From assembly GCA_964388965.1 (NCBI GenBank), contig CAYMCP010000109.1, positions 1 to 6,298 of the forward strand: a DNA stretch of 6,298 nucleotides, read 5' to 3'. This stretch comes from Albibeggiatoa sp964388965. GTDB lineage: Bacteria; Pseudomonadota; Gammaproteobacteria; Beggiatoales; Beggiatoaceae. Below, piece by piece: positions 6,283-6,298 of this stretch (positions within the stretch are counted from its first letter, which is position 1; every line of letters begins with the position of its first letter). The notes below the pieces were generated by a model that worked only from the letters and a program-made list of their open reading frames with translations, searched no databases and was not told where the DNA came from. A program made the translations under genes and the position numbers.

Positions 6283-6298
6283 CTATTTATCGATTTAG

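Overview
The window looks like chromosomal DNA of a low-GC gammaproteobacterium, probably a sulfur-oxidising chemolithoautotroph of the Thiotrichales type (Beggiatoa/Thiothrix/Thioploca-like). This rests on a closely gammaproteobacterial CysM and release factor RF3, a typical CbbQ RuBisCO-activase ATPase, a DUF3782 nuclease-fold gene and AT-rich codon use. The genus is an inference; no 16S or other marker lies in the window.

Layout. Positions 1-123 hold no supportable gene. cysM (124-1017, minus) encodes cysteine synthase B. It diverges from a secreted 568-residue protein with two DUF1566 (Lcl C-terminal) domains (1214-2920, plus) across a 196-bp spacer whose GACCAT repeats can form two mutually exclusive hairpins. 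A gene-poor stretch of 375 bp follows (2921-3295). It holds a weak terminator-like hairpin, a few inverted repeats and one doubtful 62-codon reading frame. prfC (3296-4882, plus) encodes peptide chain release factor 3. It converges on cbbQ (4981-5784, minus), and nearly the whole 98-bp gap between the two stop codons is a nested palindromic element with two tandem copies of a GCAAAACAAG(C/T)TTTGC core. Upstream of cbbQ on the same strand, 35 bp away, is a DUF3782 PD-(D/E)XK-like gene (5820-6242). Its reading frame stays open to the window edge, so its true start may lie outside.

How the genes fit together. There is no single pathway here. CysM (cysteine synthesis, possibly from thiosulfate) and CbbQ (RuBisCO reactivation) agree with a sulfur-oxidising autotroph. 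prfC is translation housekeeping, and the DUF1566 protein is probably an envelope or exported protein of unknown role. No RuBisCO gene and no cbbO partner is visible beside cbbQ, which is unusual. I saw no tRNA, rRNA, CRISPR array, transposase gene or phage gene. The most unusual items are the palindromic element between prfC and cbbQ, the cbbQ-DUF3782 pairing, and the switch-like repeats upstream of the DUF1566 gene. None of these is strong evidence for a new multi-gene system.
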